A stretch of DNA of 64,000 nucleotides from 66-474 sp040388785 (GCA_040388785.1 JAZKBD010000044.1:1-64000), one strand, 5' to 3'; counted from the first letter of the stretch, positions 46,823 to 56,674 are shown. A program made the numbers and translations. The notes: generated by a model not told the origin, from the letters alone.

Positions 46823-46895
46823 TGCCGGAAGAGGGAATCGAACCCCCGACCCACGCATTACGAATGCGTTGCTCTACCAGCTGAGCTATTCCGGC
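46823..46895 (-). tRNA. tRNA-Thr (anticodon CGT)
   Basis: 73 nt on the minus strand: acceptor GCCGGAA/TTCCGGC, D arm GCTC...GAGC, anticodon stem ACGCA/TGCGT around TTCGTAA (anticodon CGT, reads ACG), T arm CGGGG-TTCGATT-CCCTC-like. CCA is not encoded. Convergent with the PAS-LuxR gene. Confidence 0.95.
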
Positions 46896-47009
46896 ACAGG
46901 CGAACCGCCTAGTTTACGAGCGCATACCTCGACGCGCAACGCGAGCGCGTCGCGAGGGAAATCGGCAAGCTGGCCACGCGTCGCCAGACTTGTCCATGCG
47001 CAGTGCATA

Positions 47010-48653
47010 ATGCCGCGCGTGGCAAGCCCGTCCCTCAAAAACCAGAACGTCCTCGTCCGGCGCAGCACGGATCACGTCCGGCGCGAGCTGCGCGTGCTCG
47101 ACGTTTACCGGGTGTTCCAGGCGCTGGTCTACAGCGTCCTGTCACTGAGCAGCCTCGCCTTCACGTGGATGCCGCTGCGCGGGCCGCTGCTCGCGCGCAG
47201 CACCGCGCTGGTTTACCTGTTGTTCGCCCTGCTGGTGCTGGCGCGTGACCTGCGCGGTGCGCGTGCACTGCTGATCAGTGCCAGCGCGTTCCTGTGCGTG
47301 GACGTGCTGGCTGCGTTTCTTGCCGCCGTCACCATTCCCGCCGCGCACACCGGCATCGCGTTGATGCTGGTGATCAACGTCGGCGCCGCCGCGCTGCTGC
47401 TGTCGCCACGTCTCGGCGGCCTGTTCGCGGCGCTGGCGACGCTGGCGATGATCGCGCAGGCGTTGCTGGTGACGGGCGGAACCGATGTCGGCCTCGCGCT
47501 CCTGGAAGCCGGCCTGTTCGGCGTGTTCTACTTCGCCATCGCCGCACTGTGCTTCGCGCTGGGCAGCCAGATGCGCGCCAGCGAGGCGCTGGCCGAACAG
47601 CGCGGCAGCGATCTCGCCAACCTCGCCCAGGTCAACGACCTGATCATCCGGCGCATGCGCACCGGCGTATTGCTGGTGGATGACGCCAACCACATCCACC
47701 AGATCAACGAATCGGCGTGGATGCTGATGGGCAACCCGGGCGTCGAGCAGCGCGACCTCGGCAGCGTGGCGCCGGAACTTTCGCGTCGCCTCTACCACTG
47801 GCGCACGACCCACGAGCACGATCCCACCGCGGTCGCGCTGACCGAGAGCGCACCGGAGATCATCCCGCGCTTCACGCGCCTGTCGGCGCACGACGATTCG
47901 TTCGTGCTGATTTTCCTGGACGACACCTCGCTGGTGTCACAGCGCGCCGAGCAGCTCACCTTGACCACGCTGGGGCGGTTGTCGGCGTCGATCGCGCACG
48001 AGATCCGCAATCCGCTGGCGGCGATCCGCTACTCGGCGCAGCTGCTGGCCGAATCCGAGCTCATCAGCGAAGCCGACCAGCGCATGGTCGAGATCATCAA
48101 CAACCATTGCGGGCGCGTGAACGAGATCATCGAGAACATCCTGCAGTTGTCGCGGCGCGAGCGTTCGCGCCCCGAGTCGCTGGACCTCAATCACTGGGCG
48201 GTGCGCTTCGTCGACGAATACAAGGAAGCCAACGATGTCGGCCAGGACAGCCTGCGTCCGCTGCTGTACCCGCGCCCGGTCGAGGCGCTGGCCGATTCGC
48301 AGCACTTGCAGCAGGTGGTGTGGAACCTGGTGCAGAACGCGCTGCGTTACGGACGGCTTCCGGACGAGCCGGCGCGCGTGATGGTGGTGGCGCGGCTGGC
48401 CAGCGACAATGGGCCTCCGCTGCTGGAAGTGATCGACCGCGGCCCCGGCATTCCGCCCAAGGTCGCCGCGCAGATCTTCGAGCCGTTCTTCACCACGCAC
48501 GAGTACGGGACGGGGCTTGGCCTGTATCTCGCCAAGCAGATGTGCGAGGCCAACCAGGCCAACCTCGAATACGTGCCGGTGGCCGGCGGCGGCAGCTGCT
48601 TCCGCATCACCCTGACAGCGCCCGTGCGCATGCCGGTGGGTTCGGAAGCGTGA
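47010..48653 (+). CDS. pilS: Type IV pilus sensor histidine kinase PilS
   Basis: 547 aa from ATG 47010; the frame upstream crosses the tRNA-Thr gene and is not coding. Six membrane helices (~40-200), a PAS domain (~215-310: M-R-T-G-V-L-L-V-D-D-A-N), HisKA with S-I-A-H-E-I-R-N-P-L, and HATPase with N-L-V-Q-N-A-L, D-R-G-P-G-I-P and G-L-G-L-Y. It phosphorylates PilR in response to pilin levels. CATAAT just before the start could be a -10, giving a short leader. Confidence 0.93.
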   Translation: MPRVASPSLKNQNVLVRRSTDHVRRELRVLDVYRVFQALVYSVLSLSSLAFTWMPLRGPLLARSTALVYLLFALLVLARDLRGARALLISASAFLCVDVLAAFLAAVTIPAAHTGIALMLVINVGAAALLLSPRLGGLFAALATLAMIAQALLVTGGTDVGLALLEAGLFGVFYFAIAALCFALGSQMRASEALAEQRGSDLANLAQVNDLIIRRMRTGVLLVDDANHIHQINESAWMLMGNPGVEQRDLGSVAPELSRRLYHWRTTHEHDPTAVALTESAPEIIPRFTRLSAHDDSFVLIFLDDTSLVSQRAEQLTLTTLGRLSASIAHEIRNPLAAIRYSAQLLAESELISEADQRMVEIINNHCGRVNEIIENILQLSRRERSRPESLDLNHWAVRFVDEYKEANDVGQDSLRPLLYPRPVEALADSQHLQQVVWNLVQNALRYGRLPDEPARVMVVARLASDNGPPLLEVIDRGPGIPPKVAAQIFEPFFTTHEYGTGLGLYLAKQMCEANQANLEYVPVAGGGSCFRITLTAPVRMPVGSEA

Positions 48654-48736
48654 CGCGCCGCGATCGCGGCATGGCAACGCGGCGGCCGTCGCGCTAACCT
48701 CAAGCGAGAGGGTAACAGGACGCAAGGCGGGGAAGC

Positions 48737-50125
48737 ATGGCCAAACAAACGGTACTGGTCGTCGACGACGAACGCGACATCCGCGAGCTGCTCACCATCA
48801 CACTGGGCCGCATGGATCTCGATGTCGATACCGCCGCGAACGTCGGCGACGCGAAACGCATGCTGGCGGAAGCGCATTACGACCTGTGCTTCACCGACAT
48901 GCGCCTGCCCGACGGCACCGGGCAGGAACTGATCGAACTGATCGCGCGCAATCATCCTGAAACGCCGATCGCGATGATCACGGCATACGGCAACGTCGAA
49001 GCGGCCGTCGATGCATTGAAGGCGGGCGCGTTCGATTTCGTCAGCAAGCCGGTCGACATCCACATGCTGCGACGGCTGGTGCAGAGCGCGCTGCGCGCCG
49101 GACAGGCACCCGAACAGGCTGGCGGCGAGCAGATCACGGCCAGCCGCCTGGTCGGCGATTCGCAGATCATGAAAGAGGTGCGCGCACGCATCGCCAAGCT
49201 CGCGCGCAGCCAGGCGCCGATCTACATCTCCGGCGAATCCGGCGTGGGCAAGGAACTGGTGGCGCGCTCGATCCACGAACTCGGACCGCGTGCGGTCGGA
49301 CCATTCGTGCCGGTGAACTGCGGCGCGATTCCTTCCGAATTGATGGAAAGCGAATTCTTCGGCCACAAGAAGGGTTCGTTCACCGGCGCGCACGCCGACA
49401 AGGAAGGCCTGTTCCAGACCGCGCATGGCGGCACGCTGTTCCTCGACGAAGTCGCGGAACTGCCGCTGCACATGCAGGTGAAACTCTTGCGCGTGATCCA
49501 GGAAAAAGCCGTGCGTCCGATCGGCGGGCGCGGCGAAGTGCCGGTCGATGTGCGCATCCTTTCCGCCACCCACAAGGATCTCGGCCGCCTGACCCAGAAC
49601 GGCCAGTTCCGGCAGGATCTTTACTACCGCATCAACGTGATCGAATTGCGCGTGCCGCCGCTGCGCGAACGCGGCGGCGACATCGCGGTGCTGGCGAAAC
49701 ACATCTTGAAGCGCATGGCCGAGCAGGCCGGCACGCCCGCGCCCACCTTGCAACCCGCGGCGCTGAAGGCGCTCACCGATTACGATTTTCCCGGCAACGT
49801 GCGCGAACTCGAGAACGTGCTGGAACGCGCGATCGCACTGTGCGAAAACGGCCTGATCGAACCGCCCGACCTGATGCTGGACTCCGCCTCGGGCCACGAC
49901 GTGGATGATGACTTCGACGAGGAAGAGGATCGCGATGATGAATCCGGCGCCGGCGCACAAAGCGGAGGTGGCGTCGGACTCGACGACTACATCTCCAGCA
50001 TCGAACGCGAGACCATCATCAAGGTGCTGAAGGAAACGCGCTACAACAAGACCGCGGCCGCGAGGAAACTGGGCATCACTTTCCGAGCGCTGCGGTACAA
50101 GTTGAAGAAGCTCGGGATCGATTGA
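48737..50125 (+). CDS. pilR: Sigma-54-dependent response regulator PilR
   Basis: 462 aa. Receiver (1-120; phospho-Asp in C-F-T-D-M-R-L-P-D-G), AAA+ domain with G-E-S-G-V-G-K-E (Walker A), the sigma-54 contact loop G-S-F-T-G-A-H and L-F-L-D-E-V-A-E-L (Walker B), then a Fis-type HTH ending K-T-A-A-A-R-K-L-G-I-T-F-R-A-L-R-Y-K-L. An acidic linker (D-D-D-F-D-E-E-E-D-R-D-D-E) precedes the HTH. It activates pilA from a sigma-54 promoter. No pil structural genes are adjacent here. Confidence 0.95.
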   Translation: MAKQTVLVVDDERDIRELLTITLGRMDLDVDTAANVGDAKRMLAEAHYDLCFTDMRLPDGTGQELIELIARNHPETPIAMITAYGNVEAAVDALKAGAFDFVSKPVDIHMLRRLVQSALRAGQAPEQAGGEQITASRLVGDSQIMKEVRARIAKLARSQAPIYISGESGVGKELVARSIHELGPRAVGPFVPVNCGAIPSELMESEFFGHKKGSFTGAHADKEGLFQTAHGGTLFLDEVAELPLHMQVKLLRVIQEKAVRPIGGRGEVPVDVRILSATHKDLGRLTQNGQFRQDLYYRINVIELRVPPLRERGGDIAVLAKHILKRMAEQAGTPAPTLQPAALKALTDYDFPGNVRELENVLERAIALCENGLIEPPDLMLDSASGHDVDDDFDEEEDRDDESGAGAQSGGGVGLDDYISSIERETIIKVLKETRYNKTAAARKLGITFRALRYKLKKLGID

Positions 50126-50247
50126 GGATCTTCCGTGCGATCATCCGTGATCGCCGCATTGCGAAGCGTGTGGTCACGCATGCATCCACTTCGCGCAATG
50201 AAGACCAGAACGGCCATCCTTCCCGCGAAAGCGGTGGCGCCTAGGCC

Positions 50248-50859
50248 ATGAACACCCAGCGCATCGAGGCCTTCAGCGACGGCGTGTTCGCCATCGCCAT
50301 CACGCTGCTCGTCCTCGACATCCGGCCACCGCAGGCCAGCGCGCACCTCGCCGCCGACCTGCTGGCGCTGTGGCCCAGCTATCTCGCCTATCTCATCAGC
50401 TTCCTGCTGATTGGCCTGATCTGGGCCAACCACCACGAAATGTTCCAGCACATCCGGCGCGTGGATCGCATGCTGATGTTCTTCAACACGCTGCTGCTGA
50501 TGAATGTCGCATTCCTGCCGTTCGTCACTGCGGTGTTGTCCTCGTCGCTGCGTGAACACATCGGTTTGCGCACCGCGGTGATCCTGTACGGATCGACGCT
50601 GGTCATCGGTGGGATTTTCTTCAACGCGGTGTGGGAGTGGGCGCGCTACCGACATCGGCTGCTGGGCGATTCCATCGCGCCGGCCGATGCAAAGGCCATT
50701 GCCCGCCGGTTCATGCTCGGGCCGACGGCGTACCTCGTCGGCACCGCCATCGGCGCAGTCGTGCCGGTCCTCGGCCTCGCTTTGTTCGCGGCGCTGATCC
50801 TTTTTTACTGGCTGCCGATCACGCACGGGCTGCATTTGTCACGTTCAGCGCCCGGCTGA
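50248..50859 (+). CDS. TMEM175-family (DUF1211) potassium channel-like protein
   Basis: 203 aa, six membrane segments. Begins with R-I-E-A-F-S-D-G-V-F-A-I-A-I-T-L-L-V-L-D-I, the DUF1211 helix-1 signature that lines the pore of bacterial TMEM175 channels. Bacterial members are K+-permeable, leak-type. An inverted repeat CATTGCG/CGCAATG (50157-50200) lies between pilR and this gene and may end the pilSR transcript. Physiological role here unknown. Confidence 0.88.
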   Translation: MNTQRIEAFSDGVFAIAITLLVLDIRPPQASAHLAADLLALWPSYLAYLISFLLIGLIWANHHEMFQHIRRVDRMLMFFNTLLLMNVAFLPFVTAVLSSSLREHIGLRTAVILYGSTLVIGGIFFNAVWEWARYRHRLLGDSIAPADAKAIARRFMLGPTAYLVGTAIGAVVPVLGLALFAALILFYWLPITHGLHLSRSAPG

Positions 50860-50887
50860 AGATGCTGCAGTATTCGCGCGCCACCGA

Positions 50888-53254
50888 TCAGCGGCTAGCC
50901 GGATACGCCGTCATCGAATACGGTTGGTCCTTCGCTTGCGTCGCCCACGCCTTGTTCGGCTGTGCCTGCATCGTGAAATGCAGCGTGCCGCCGTTGGCGA
51001 TCTCCGCGTAGCTCAGGTAATCGCGCGTCAGCGGCTTGCCGTTGAGTTCGACCGAACCGACGTAGGGGTGATCCTTGCCCATGCCATGGGTGCTGACGGT
51101 GAAGGTCTTGCCGTTGGGCAAATGCAAAACCGCACGGCGCACGAACGGACGGCCGATCACGTACTGGTTGCTGGCCGGCGCGACCGGATAGAAACCCAGC
51201 GCGGTGAAGATGTACCACGCCGACATCTGGCCCAGGTCGTCGTTGCCCGCGAGTCCGGTCGGCGTCGGCGCGTACTGCGTGCGCATGATTTCGGCCAGGC
51301 GCTCCTGCGTCTTCCACGGCGCGCCCGCGTAGTCATAGAGATACGCGATGTGGTGGCTGGGCTCGTTGCCGTGCGCGTACCAGCCGATCAGGCCGGTGAC
51401 GTCCTCGAGTTCCGCGAATGCCTTGGGATCGATTTTCGCGTCGAACACTTCGTCGAGTTTTTTCACCAGTCCCGCGTCGCCGCCGAGTTCGTGGATCAAG
51501 CCGCCGATGTCCTGCGGCTCGTACCACGAGTATTGCCACGCATTGCCTTCGGTGAAGCCGCTGCCCACGCCTGCTTTCGCGGGGCTGAAGGGTTGCTCGA
51601 ACTTGCCGTTCGCAAGCCGCGGCTGCGCGAAGCCCGTTTTCGGATTGAACACGTTGCGCCAGTTCTGCGCACGCTTGAAGAATTTTTCGGCGACGCCTTT
51701 CTGGCCCATCGCCTGCGCCATCTGCGCAAGCGACCAGTCATCGAACGCATATTCCAGCGTCTTGGAAACCGATTCGGGCTCCTTGTCGCTGGGCACGTAG
51801 CCGAGCTTCATGTAATCGGCCAGATCGCCGTACGGCGCGTACGTCGCGCTCGCGACCATGGCCTTCAGCGCGGCGTCGGCGTCAAAACCACGGAAGCCCT
51901 GCATGTAGGCATTGGCGGTCACCGGCACCGCGTGGTAGCCGATCATGCACCAGGTTTCGAGGCCCTGGTACGCCCACACCGGCAGGATGCCGAACGGACT
52001 CGCCTGTTGCGCCGCGATCAGCGAGTGGACGAAATCGTTCATGCGCTGCGGCGGCTGGATGAAGGCCATCAGCGGCATCTCGGCGCGATAAACATCCCAC
52101 AGCGACCAGCTCGAGTAGAACGTGAAGTCCTTCGCGGTGTGCACCGCATGGTCGGGGCCGCGGTACTCGCCATTCACGTCCATCGCGAGGTTCGGCGCGA
52201 TCAGCGCGTGATACAGCGAGGTGTAGAAACTCTTTTCGATGTCGGGCGACGCATCCACGTCGATCGCTGACAGCGCCTTCGCCCACGTCTGCCTTGCCTC
52301 GCCACGCCGCGCATCGAAGTCCCAGCCCTTGCTGTCGGCATCGAGATTGGCGATGGCGTTGTCGGCGCTCACGCTGGAAATCGCCACCTTCACCAGCAGC
52401 GGTTGCGTGAGCTTGCCGAATTCGAACGCGCTTTCCAGTTGCTTGCCCGCGATCGCGTCGTTGCCGGTCGGATTCGCGGCCGGTCCCGCGAAACCCTTGT
52501 ACGGAATATCGGTTTCGCGATTGACGAGTTCGTGCGCGGTCATCGGCTGCGAAAACCGGATCGCGAAGTACAGTTGCCGCCCCGGCGCCCAGCCGCGCGT
52601 TTCGCGGTAACCCGTCACGGTGCCGTCCGCGCGCACGCGCAGGCGCGCCCACAACACCTTGCCCGGGTAGTCGTAGATGCTGGGCCGCAAGTCCAGCAGC
52701 ACGTGTGCGTCTTGATCTTTCGGGAACGTGTAGCGATGCCAGCCGACGCGTTGACCCGCTGTCAATTCCACGCGCACGCCGGGCGTCGCCAGCGTCACCG
52801 CGTAATAACCGGGCTGCGCGACCTCGGTCTTGTGGCTGAAATCGGAACGGTAGCCGCTGCCGGGTTTGTCGGGATCGCCCGCATCCCATTGCAGCTTGCC
52901 GACGCCCGGCATCAGCAGCACGTCGCCCAGATCGGAGTGGCCGCTGCCGGAGAAATGCGTTTCGGAAAATCCGAGGATGCTGTGGTCGCCGTACTGGTAG
53001 CCCGCCGCCCATGCGTACGCGTGCTTGAAATCCGGCATTGCGGTGTCGGGGCTCAACTGGATCATGCCGAACGGTACCGTCGCGCCGGGGAAGGTGTGCC
53101 CGGCGCCGCCGGTGCCGATCATCGGATCGGTTTGTTGCCAGGCGATCTCGCCGGGTTCGGCCGCGTGCGCGAATCCGGTGACACCCAATGCAACAACCAT
53201 CGCCAGCAAGCCGCGGATCGCGGCGCGCCGGGAATGAGCAAGATCAACGACCAT
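50888..53254 (-). CDS. GH92 alpha-mannosidase, exported (divergent member)
   Basis: 788 aa from ATG 53254 (RBS CCAAGGA, inside the operator-bearing leader); upstream frame is non-coding. Signal peptide near the start (L-L-A-M-V-V-A-L-G-V-T-G-F-A-H-A). GH92 features: P-M-I-G-T-G-G-x-G-H-T-F-P-G-A-T-V-P-F-G near the N-terminus, S-V-S-K-T-L-E-Y-A-F-D-D-W (catalytic acid Glu region) and G-N-D-D-L-G-Q-M-S-A-W-Y with the paired Asp of the base site. GH92 enzymes are Ca2+-dependent inverting exo-alpha-mannosidases on N-glycan or yeast-mannan linkages. Single gene, divergent from lacI. Confidence 0.92.
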   Translation of the reverse strand: MVVDLAHSRRAAIRGLLAMVVALGVTGFAHAAEPGEIAWQQTDPMIGTGGAGHTFPGATVPFGMIQLSPDTAMPDFKHAYAWAAGYQYGDHSILGFSETHFSGSGHSDLGDVLLMPGVGKLQWDAGDPDKPGSGYRSDFSHKTEVAQPGYYAVTLATPGVRVELTAGQRVGWHRYTFPKDQDAHVLLDLRPSIYDYPGKVLWARLRVRADGTVTGYRETRGWAPGRQLYFAIRFSQPMTAHELVNRETDIPYKGFAGPAANPTGNDAIAGKQLESAFEFGKLTQPLLVKVAISSVSADNAIANLDADSKGWDFDARRGEARQTWAKALSAIDVDASPDIEKSFYTSLYHALIAPNLAMDVNGEYRGPDHAVHTAKDFTFYSSWSLWDVYRAEMPLMAFIQPPQRMNDFVHSLIAAQQASPFGILPVWAYQGLETWCMIGYHAVPVTANAYMQGFRGFDADAALKAMVASATYAPYGDLADYMKLGYVPSDKEPESVSKTLEYAFDDWSLAQMAQAMGQKGVAEKFFKRAQNWRNVFNPKTGFAQPRLANGKFEQPFSPAKAGVGSGFTEGNAWQYSWYEPQDIGGLIHELGGDAGLVKKLDEVFDAKIDPKAFAELEDVTGLIGWYAHGNEPSHHIAYLYDYAGAPWKTQERLAEIMRTQYAPTPTGLAGNDDLGQMSAWYIFTALGFYPVAPASNQYVIGRPFVRRAVLHLPNGKTFTVSTHGMGKDHPYVGSVELNGKPLTRDYLSYAEIANGGTLHFTMQAQPNKAWATQAKDQPYSMTAYPASR

Positions 53255-53263
53255 GGCGAATCC

Positions 53264-53277
53264 TTGGATCGTTCCAA
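53264..53277. promoter_or_regulatory. Operator candidate TTGGATCGTTCCAA (GH92 side)
   Basis: A 14-bp near-perfect palindrome in the leader of the minus-strand GH92 gene, 10 nt from its start codon. An identical copy is at 53367-53380. LacI-family sites are palindromes of this size with a central CG. Confidence 0.75.
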
Positions 53278-53366
53278 AAGTCCGGCGAAAGTAGCACGCG
53301 ACCGGCGGCGATGCATGCTGCATTGCAGAATGCGGTGGGTCACGCCCGCGGGCATGATGCGCGGAA

Positions 53367-53380
53367 TTGGATCGTTCCAA
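53367..53380. promoter_or_regulatory. Operator candidate TTGGATCGTTCCAA (lacI operon side)
   Basis: Identical to the copy at 53264-53277, 50 nt before the LacI-family start. The two sites lie 103 bp apart centre to centre, consistent with separate control of both divergent promoters or with looping. Confidence 0.75.
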
Positions 53381-53430
53381 AATCTGCCTCCGTACACGCA
53401 TTCCCCCTTCGTCATGCAAACCATCACGCG

Positions 53431-54465
53431 ATGAGCGGCCGCCGCGTCACCGTCACCGACATCGCGCTCGGCTGCGGCGTTTCGCGTGCGACCGTCTCGC
53501 TGGTGTTGCGCGGCAGTCCGCTACCCGCCGCGGCCACGCGCGCGAAGGTGGAAGCCGAACTGAAAAAACAGGGCTACGTCTACAACCGCGCCGCCGCGAA
53601 CCTGCGCCAACGCCGTTCGTCCAGCGTGGCGCTGGTGGTGAACGATTTGTCCAATCCGTTTTTCGCCGACTTCGCCGCGGGCGTCGACGAGACACTGGGC
53701 GCCGCCGGCTACGTGACGCTGCTCGGCAGCACGGGCGAATCACCCGAACGCCAGCAGCGTGTGCTCGCATCGCTGATGGAACACGATCCGGCCGGCATCA
53801 TCCTGTCGCCGGCCGAGGGCAGCGACGGCGTCGCGCTGGGGCAGGTGCTCGGTGCGCATCTTCCGGTGCTGGTGTTCAACCGCGAACCGTCGCACGTGCG
53901 CTGGTCGGCGTCGCATTGGGATTACCTCGCGCTGGACAACCGGCGCGGCGCGGCACTCGCGACGCACCACCTGCTCGAACGCGGCCATCGCCGTATCGCA
54001 TTCTTCGGCGGCCATGCGGAATCGAGTTCCTGCCGCGACCGTCGCCGCGGCTATGCAGAAGCCATGCGCGCGGCGGGTATCGAACCCGAACCCGGTTGGC
54101 TGGTGGAAACCACGCCAACGCGCCTGGACGCTGCCGCCCGCACCGCATCGCTGTTCACCAGCAAGCACGCACCCACCGCGGCGGTTTGCTACAACGACGC
54201 GGTCGCGCTGGGCCTGATGCTGGGCCTCGGCGCGCGCGGCATCACCGCCGGCCGCGATTTCGCGGTCACCGGTTTCGACGACATTCCCGAAGCCGCGGTC
54301 AGCACGCCCGCGCTGACCACGCTCGCCACCGATCCGCGCGCGCGCGGCCGCCAGGCCGCCGAGCGCATCCTCGAACGCGCGCGCCGCCCGGACACCGGCG
54401 CGGTGCGCGGCGTCGCCCCCGTCCGCCTGATCATCCGCGCCAGCAGCGAGGCCACCCTTACATGA
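53431..54465 (+). CDS. LacI-family transcriptional regulator of the mannoside operon
   Basis: 344 aa from ATG 53431. LacI HTH at residues 5-55 (V-T-V-T-D-I-A-L-G-C-G-V-S-R-A-T-V-S-L-V-L-R-G) and a periplasmic-binding-protein-like effector domain (V-A-L-V-V-N-D-L-S-N-P-F-F, F-A-V-T-G-F-D-D-I-P-E-A). Probably represses the divergent GH92 gene and its own operon by binding the two TTGGATCGTTCCAA boxes; effector likely mannose or a derivative (inference). The stop overlaps the transporter start (ATGA). Confidence 0.88.
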   Translation: MSGRRVTVTDIALGCGVSRATVSLVLRGSPLPAAATRAKVEAELKKQGYVYNRAAANLRQRRSSSVALVVNDLSNPFFADFAAGVDETLGAAGYVTLLGSTGESPERQQRVLASLMEHDPAGIILSPAEGSDGVALGQVLGAHLPVLVFNREPSHVRWSASHWDYLALDNRRGAALATHHLLERGHRRIAFFGGHAESSSCRDRRRGYAEAMRAAGIEPEPGWLVETTPTRLDAAARTASLFTSKHAPTAAVCYNDAVALGLMLGLGARGITAGRDFAVTGFDDIPEAAVSTPALTTLATDPRARGRQAAERILERARRPDTGAVRGVAPVRLIIRASSEATLT

Positions 54466-55712
54466 ATACCCGAGTCGCCGGCAACCGCACCGCCCTCACG
54501 GTGGTCACCACGATTTTCTTCATGTGGGGATTCATCACCGCGCTCAATGACGTGCTGATCCCGCACCTGAAATCGGTGTTCACGCTGAACTACACGCAGG
54601 TGATGCTGGTGCAGTTCACTTTCTTCGGCGCGTACTTCCTGATGTCACTGCCCTCGGGCAAGGTGGTGTCGCGGCTCGGCTACCGGCTCAGCATCGTCGC
54701 CGGGCTGGTGGTCACCGGCATTGGCGCGCTGCTGTTCATGCCGGCCGCGATGGCGCAGTCGTATCCGTTGTTCCTGCTGGCGTTCTTCGTGCTGGCGAGC
54801 GGCATCACCTTGTTGCAGGTCGCGGCCAATCCGTATGTCAGCCTGCTCGGGCCGCCGCGTCTGGCGTCCAGCCGCTTGAACCTGGCGCAGGCGCTCAATT
54901 CGCTGGGCACGACGATCGCGCCGAAGCTGGGCGGATTGCTGATCCTGTCGGTGGCGGTGCTGGGCAGCGCGGATCTCGCGAAGCTGCCCGCCGCGCAACA
55001 GGCCGCCTACAAGTTGCAGCAGGCGCACCTCGTGCAGGGGCCTTATCTCGGCATCGCCCTGGTGCTTTTCCTGCTCGCGCTGATCGTGTGGCTGTTCCAT
55101 TTGCCGGCGATCGAAGGCGCCGATGAACGCGCGGACGATTCGCAGCACACGTTCTTCGATGCGCTGGCGCACGCACGCGTCTGGTTCGGCATGCTCGCGA
55201 TCTTCGTGTACGTGGGCGCGGAAGTGTCGATCGGCAGCTTCATGATCAACTACATCTCGCTGCCGGGCATCGGCGACATGCCGGAAGCGCGCGCGGCCGG
55301 ATTCGTGTCGCTGTACTGGGGCGGCGCGATGATCGGCCGTTTTGCAGGTTCCGCACTGCTGACACGCATCGATGCGCGCAAGCTGCTGTGCGCATTCGCC
55401 ATCGTTGCGGGGCTTCTCGTGCTGACCACGATGCTGACCCACGGCCACGTCGCGATGTGGAGCGTGATCGCGATCGGCCTGTTCAATTCGATCATGTTCC
55501 CCAACATCTTCACGCTCGGCATCGAGAAGTTCGGCGCGCTCTCCGGCAAGGTGTCCAGCCTGCTGGTGATGGCGATCGTGGGCGGCGCGGTGATCCCGCT
55601 GGCGCAGGGCGCGCTGGCCGACCGCATCGGCGTGCACCATGCGTTCGTGCTGCCGCTGCTGTGCTACGCCTACATCATGTTCTACAGCGTCCGCGGGTCG
55701 CGCGTCGCATGA
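54462..55712 (+). CDS. Sugar MFS transporter, FucP/GluP family
   Basis: 416 aa, 12 predicted helices. The N-terminus has F-F-M-W-G-F-I-T-A-L-N-D-V-L-I-P-H-L-K and L-V-Q-F-T-F-F-G-A-Y-F-L-M-S-L-P-S-G, hallmarks of the FucP / glucose-galactose / mannose symporter family. Probably H+-coupled uptake of mannose across the inner membrane. ATGA overlaps on both sides. The upstream frame that begins in lacI is a shadow. Confidence 0.87.
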   Translation: MNTRVAGNRTALTVVTTIFFMWGFITALNDVLIPHLKSVFTLNYTQVMLVQFTFFGAYFLMSLPSGKVVSRLGYRLSIVAGLVVTGIGALLFMPAAMAQSYPLFLLAFFVLASGITLLQVAANPYVSLLGPPRLASSRLNLAQALNSLGTTIAPKLGGLLILSVAVLGSADLAKLPAAQQAAYKLQQAHLVQGPYLGIALVLFLLALIVWLFHLPAIEGADERADDSQHTFFDALAHARVWFGMLAIFVYVGAEVSIGSFMINYISLPGIGDMPEARAAGFVSLYWGGAMIGRFAGSALLTRIDARKLLCAFAIVAGLLVLTTMLTHGHVAMWSVIAIGLFNSIMFPNIFTLGIEKFGALSGKVSSLLVMAIVGGAVIPLAQGALADRIGVHHAFVLPLLCYAYIMFYSVRGSRVA

Positions 55713-56674
55713 ACGGCACCGTGTACTGCTTCGGCGAAGCGCTGATCGACTTCCATGCCGAACCGCGCGGCAGCGCGCCGCCCGCATTCATCCCGCACGC
55801 CGGCGGCGCACCGGCCAATGTTGCGGTGGCGGTCGCGCGCCTCGGCGACGCCAGCGCGTTCGTCGGCATGTTCGGCCAGGATGTGTTCGCTGATTTGCTG
55901 CTGCGCGGGCTGGCCGAGGCCGGCGTGGATATCCGCCACACGCGACGGACCGATGCCGCCAACACAGCGCTGGCGTTCGTGACGCACGATGCGCAGGGCG
56001 AGCGCAGCTTCAGTTTCTATCGGCCGCCTTCCGCTGATCTGTTGTTCCGCGACGGCGATTTCGACCCGGCGATCTTCGCGCGTGGAAACATCTTCCACGC
56101 GGGTTCGTGCAGCATGACCGAACCCGCCTCGGCCGCAACTACGCTGCAGGGCATGACCCGGGCGCGCGACGCCGGTGCGCTGGTCAGCTTCGACATGAAC
56201 CTCCGTCCCGCGCTGTGGCCGCGCTTTGATGATCCCGCACCGACCATCTGGCGCGCATTGGCGCTGGCCGATTTCGTGAAGTTGAGCGCCGAGGAACTCG
56301 CGTTCCTTGCCGCATCGACGGGAAGCGAAACAGCCGTGTTCGAGCGCTTGTGGTCGGCCAGCACGCAATTCTTGATCGTCACCGACGGCGAGCGTGCCTT
56401 GCGCTGGTTCACGCGGACAGCAACCGGTGAAATGTCACCGTTCGCCGTACGCGCGATCGACAGCACCGGCGCGGGCGACGCATTCGTCGGTGGTTTTTTG
56501 CACACGCTGGTCGCGGCGGATTCGCTGGAGAGATTGCTGGAAGACGGCGCGCGACGCGACAGCGCGTTGCGCTTCGCCGCCGCCTGCGGCGCGCTCGCGG
56601 TCACCCGCATCGGCTCGTTCGCGGCCATGCCCGCGCTGACCGAAGTCCAAGCCTTCCTGGAGCAGCACGCATGA
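55709..56674 (+). CDS. PfkB-family sugar kinase (fructokinase-like)
   Basis: 321 aa from ATG 55709. PfkB signatures: H-A-G-G-A-P-A-N-V-A-V-A-V-A-R-L-G near the N-terminus and A-I-D-S-T-G-A-G-D-A-F-V-G-G-F near the C-terminus, with the catalytic Asp in the latter. In context it probably phosphorylates fructose formed by the downstream isomerase to fructose 6-phosphate; mannose or another hexose remains possible. Overlaps both neighbours by ATGA. Confidence 0.85.
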   Translation: MNGTVYCFGEALIDFHAEPRGSAPPAFIPHAGGAPANVAVAVARLGDASAFVGMFGQDVFADLLLRGLAEAGVDIRHTRRTDAANTALAFVTHDAQGERSFSFYRPPSADLLFRDGDFDPAIFARGNIFHAGSCSMTEPASAATTLQGMTRARDAGALVSFDMNLRPALWPRFDDPAPTIWRALALADFVKLSAEELAFLAASTGSETAVFERLWSASTQFLIVTDGERALRWFTRTATGEMSPFAVRAIDSTGAGDAFVGGFLHTLVAADSLERLLEDGARRDSALRFAAACGALAVTRIGSFAAMPALTEVQAFLEQHA

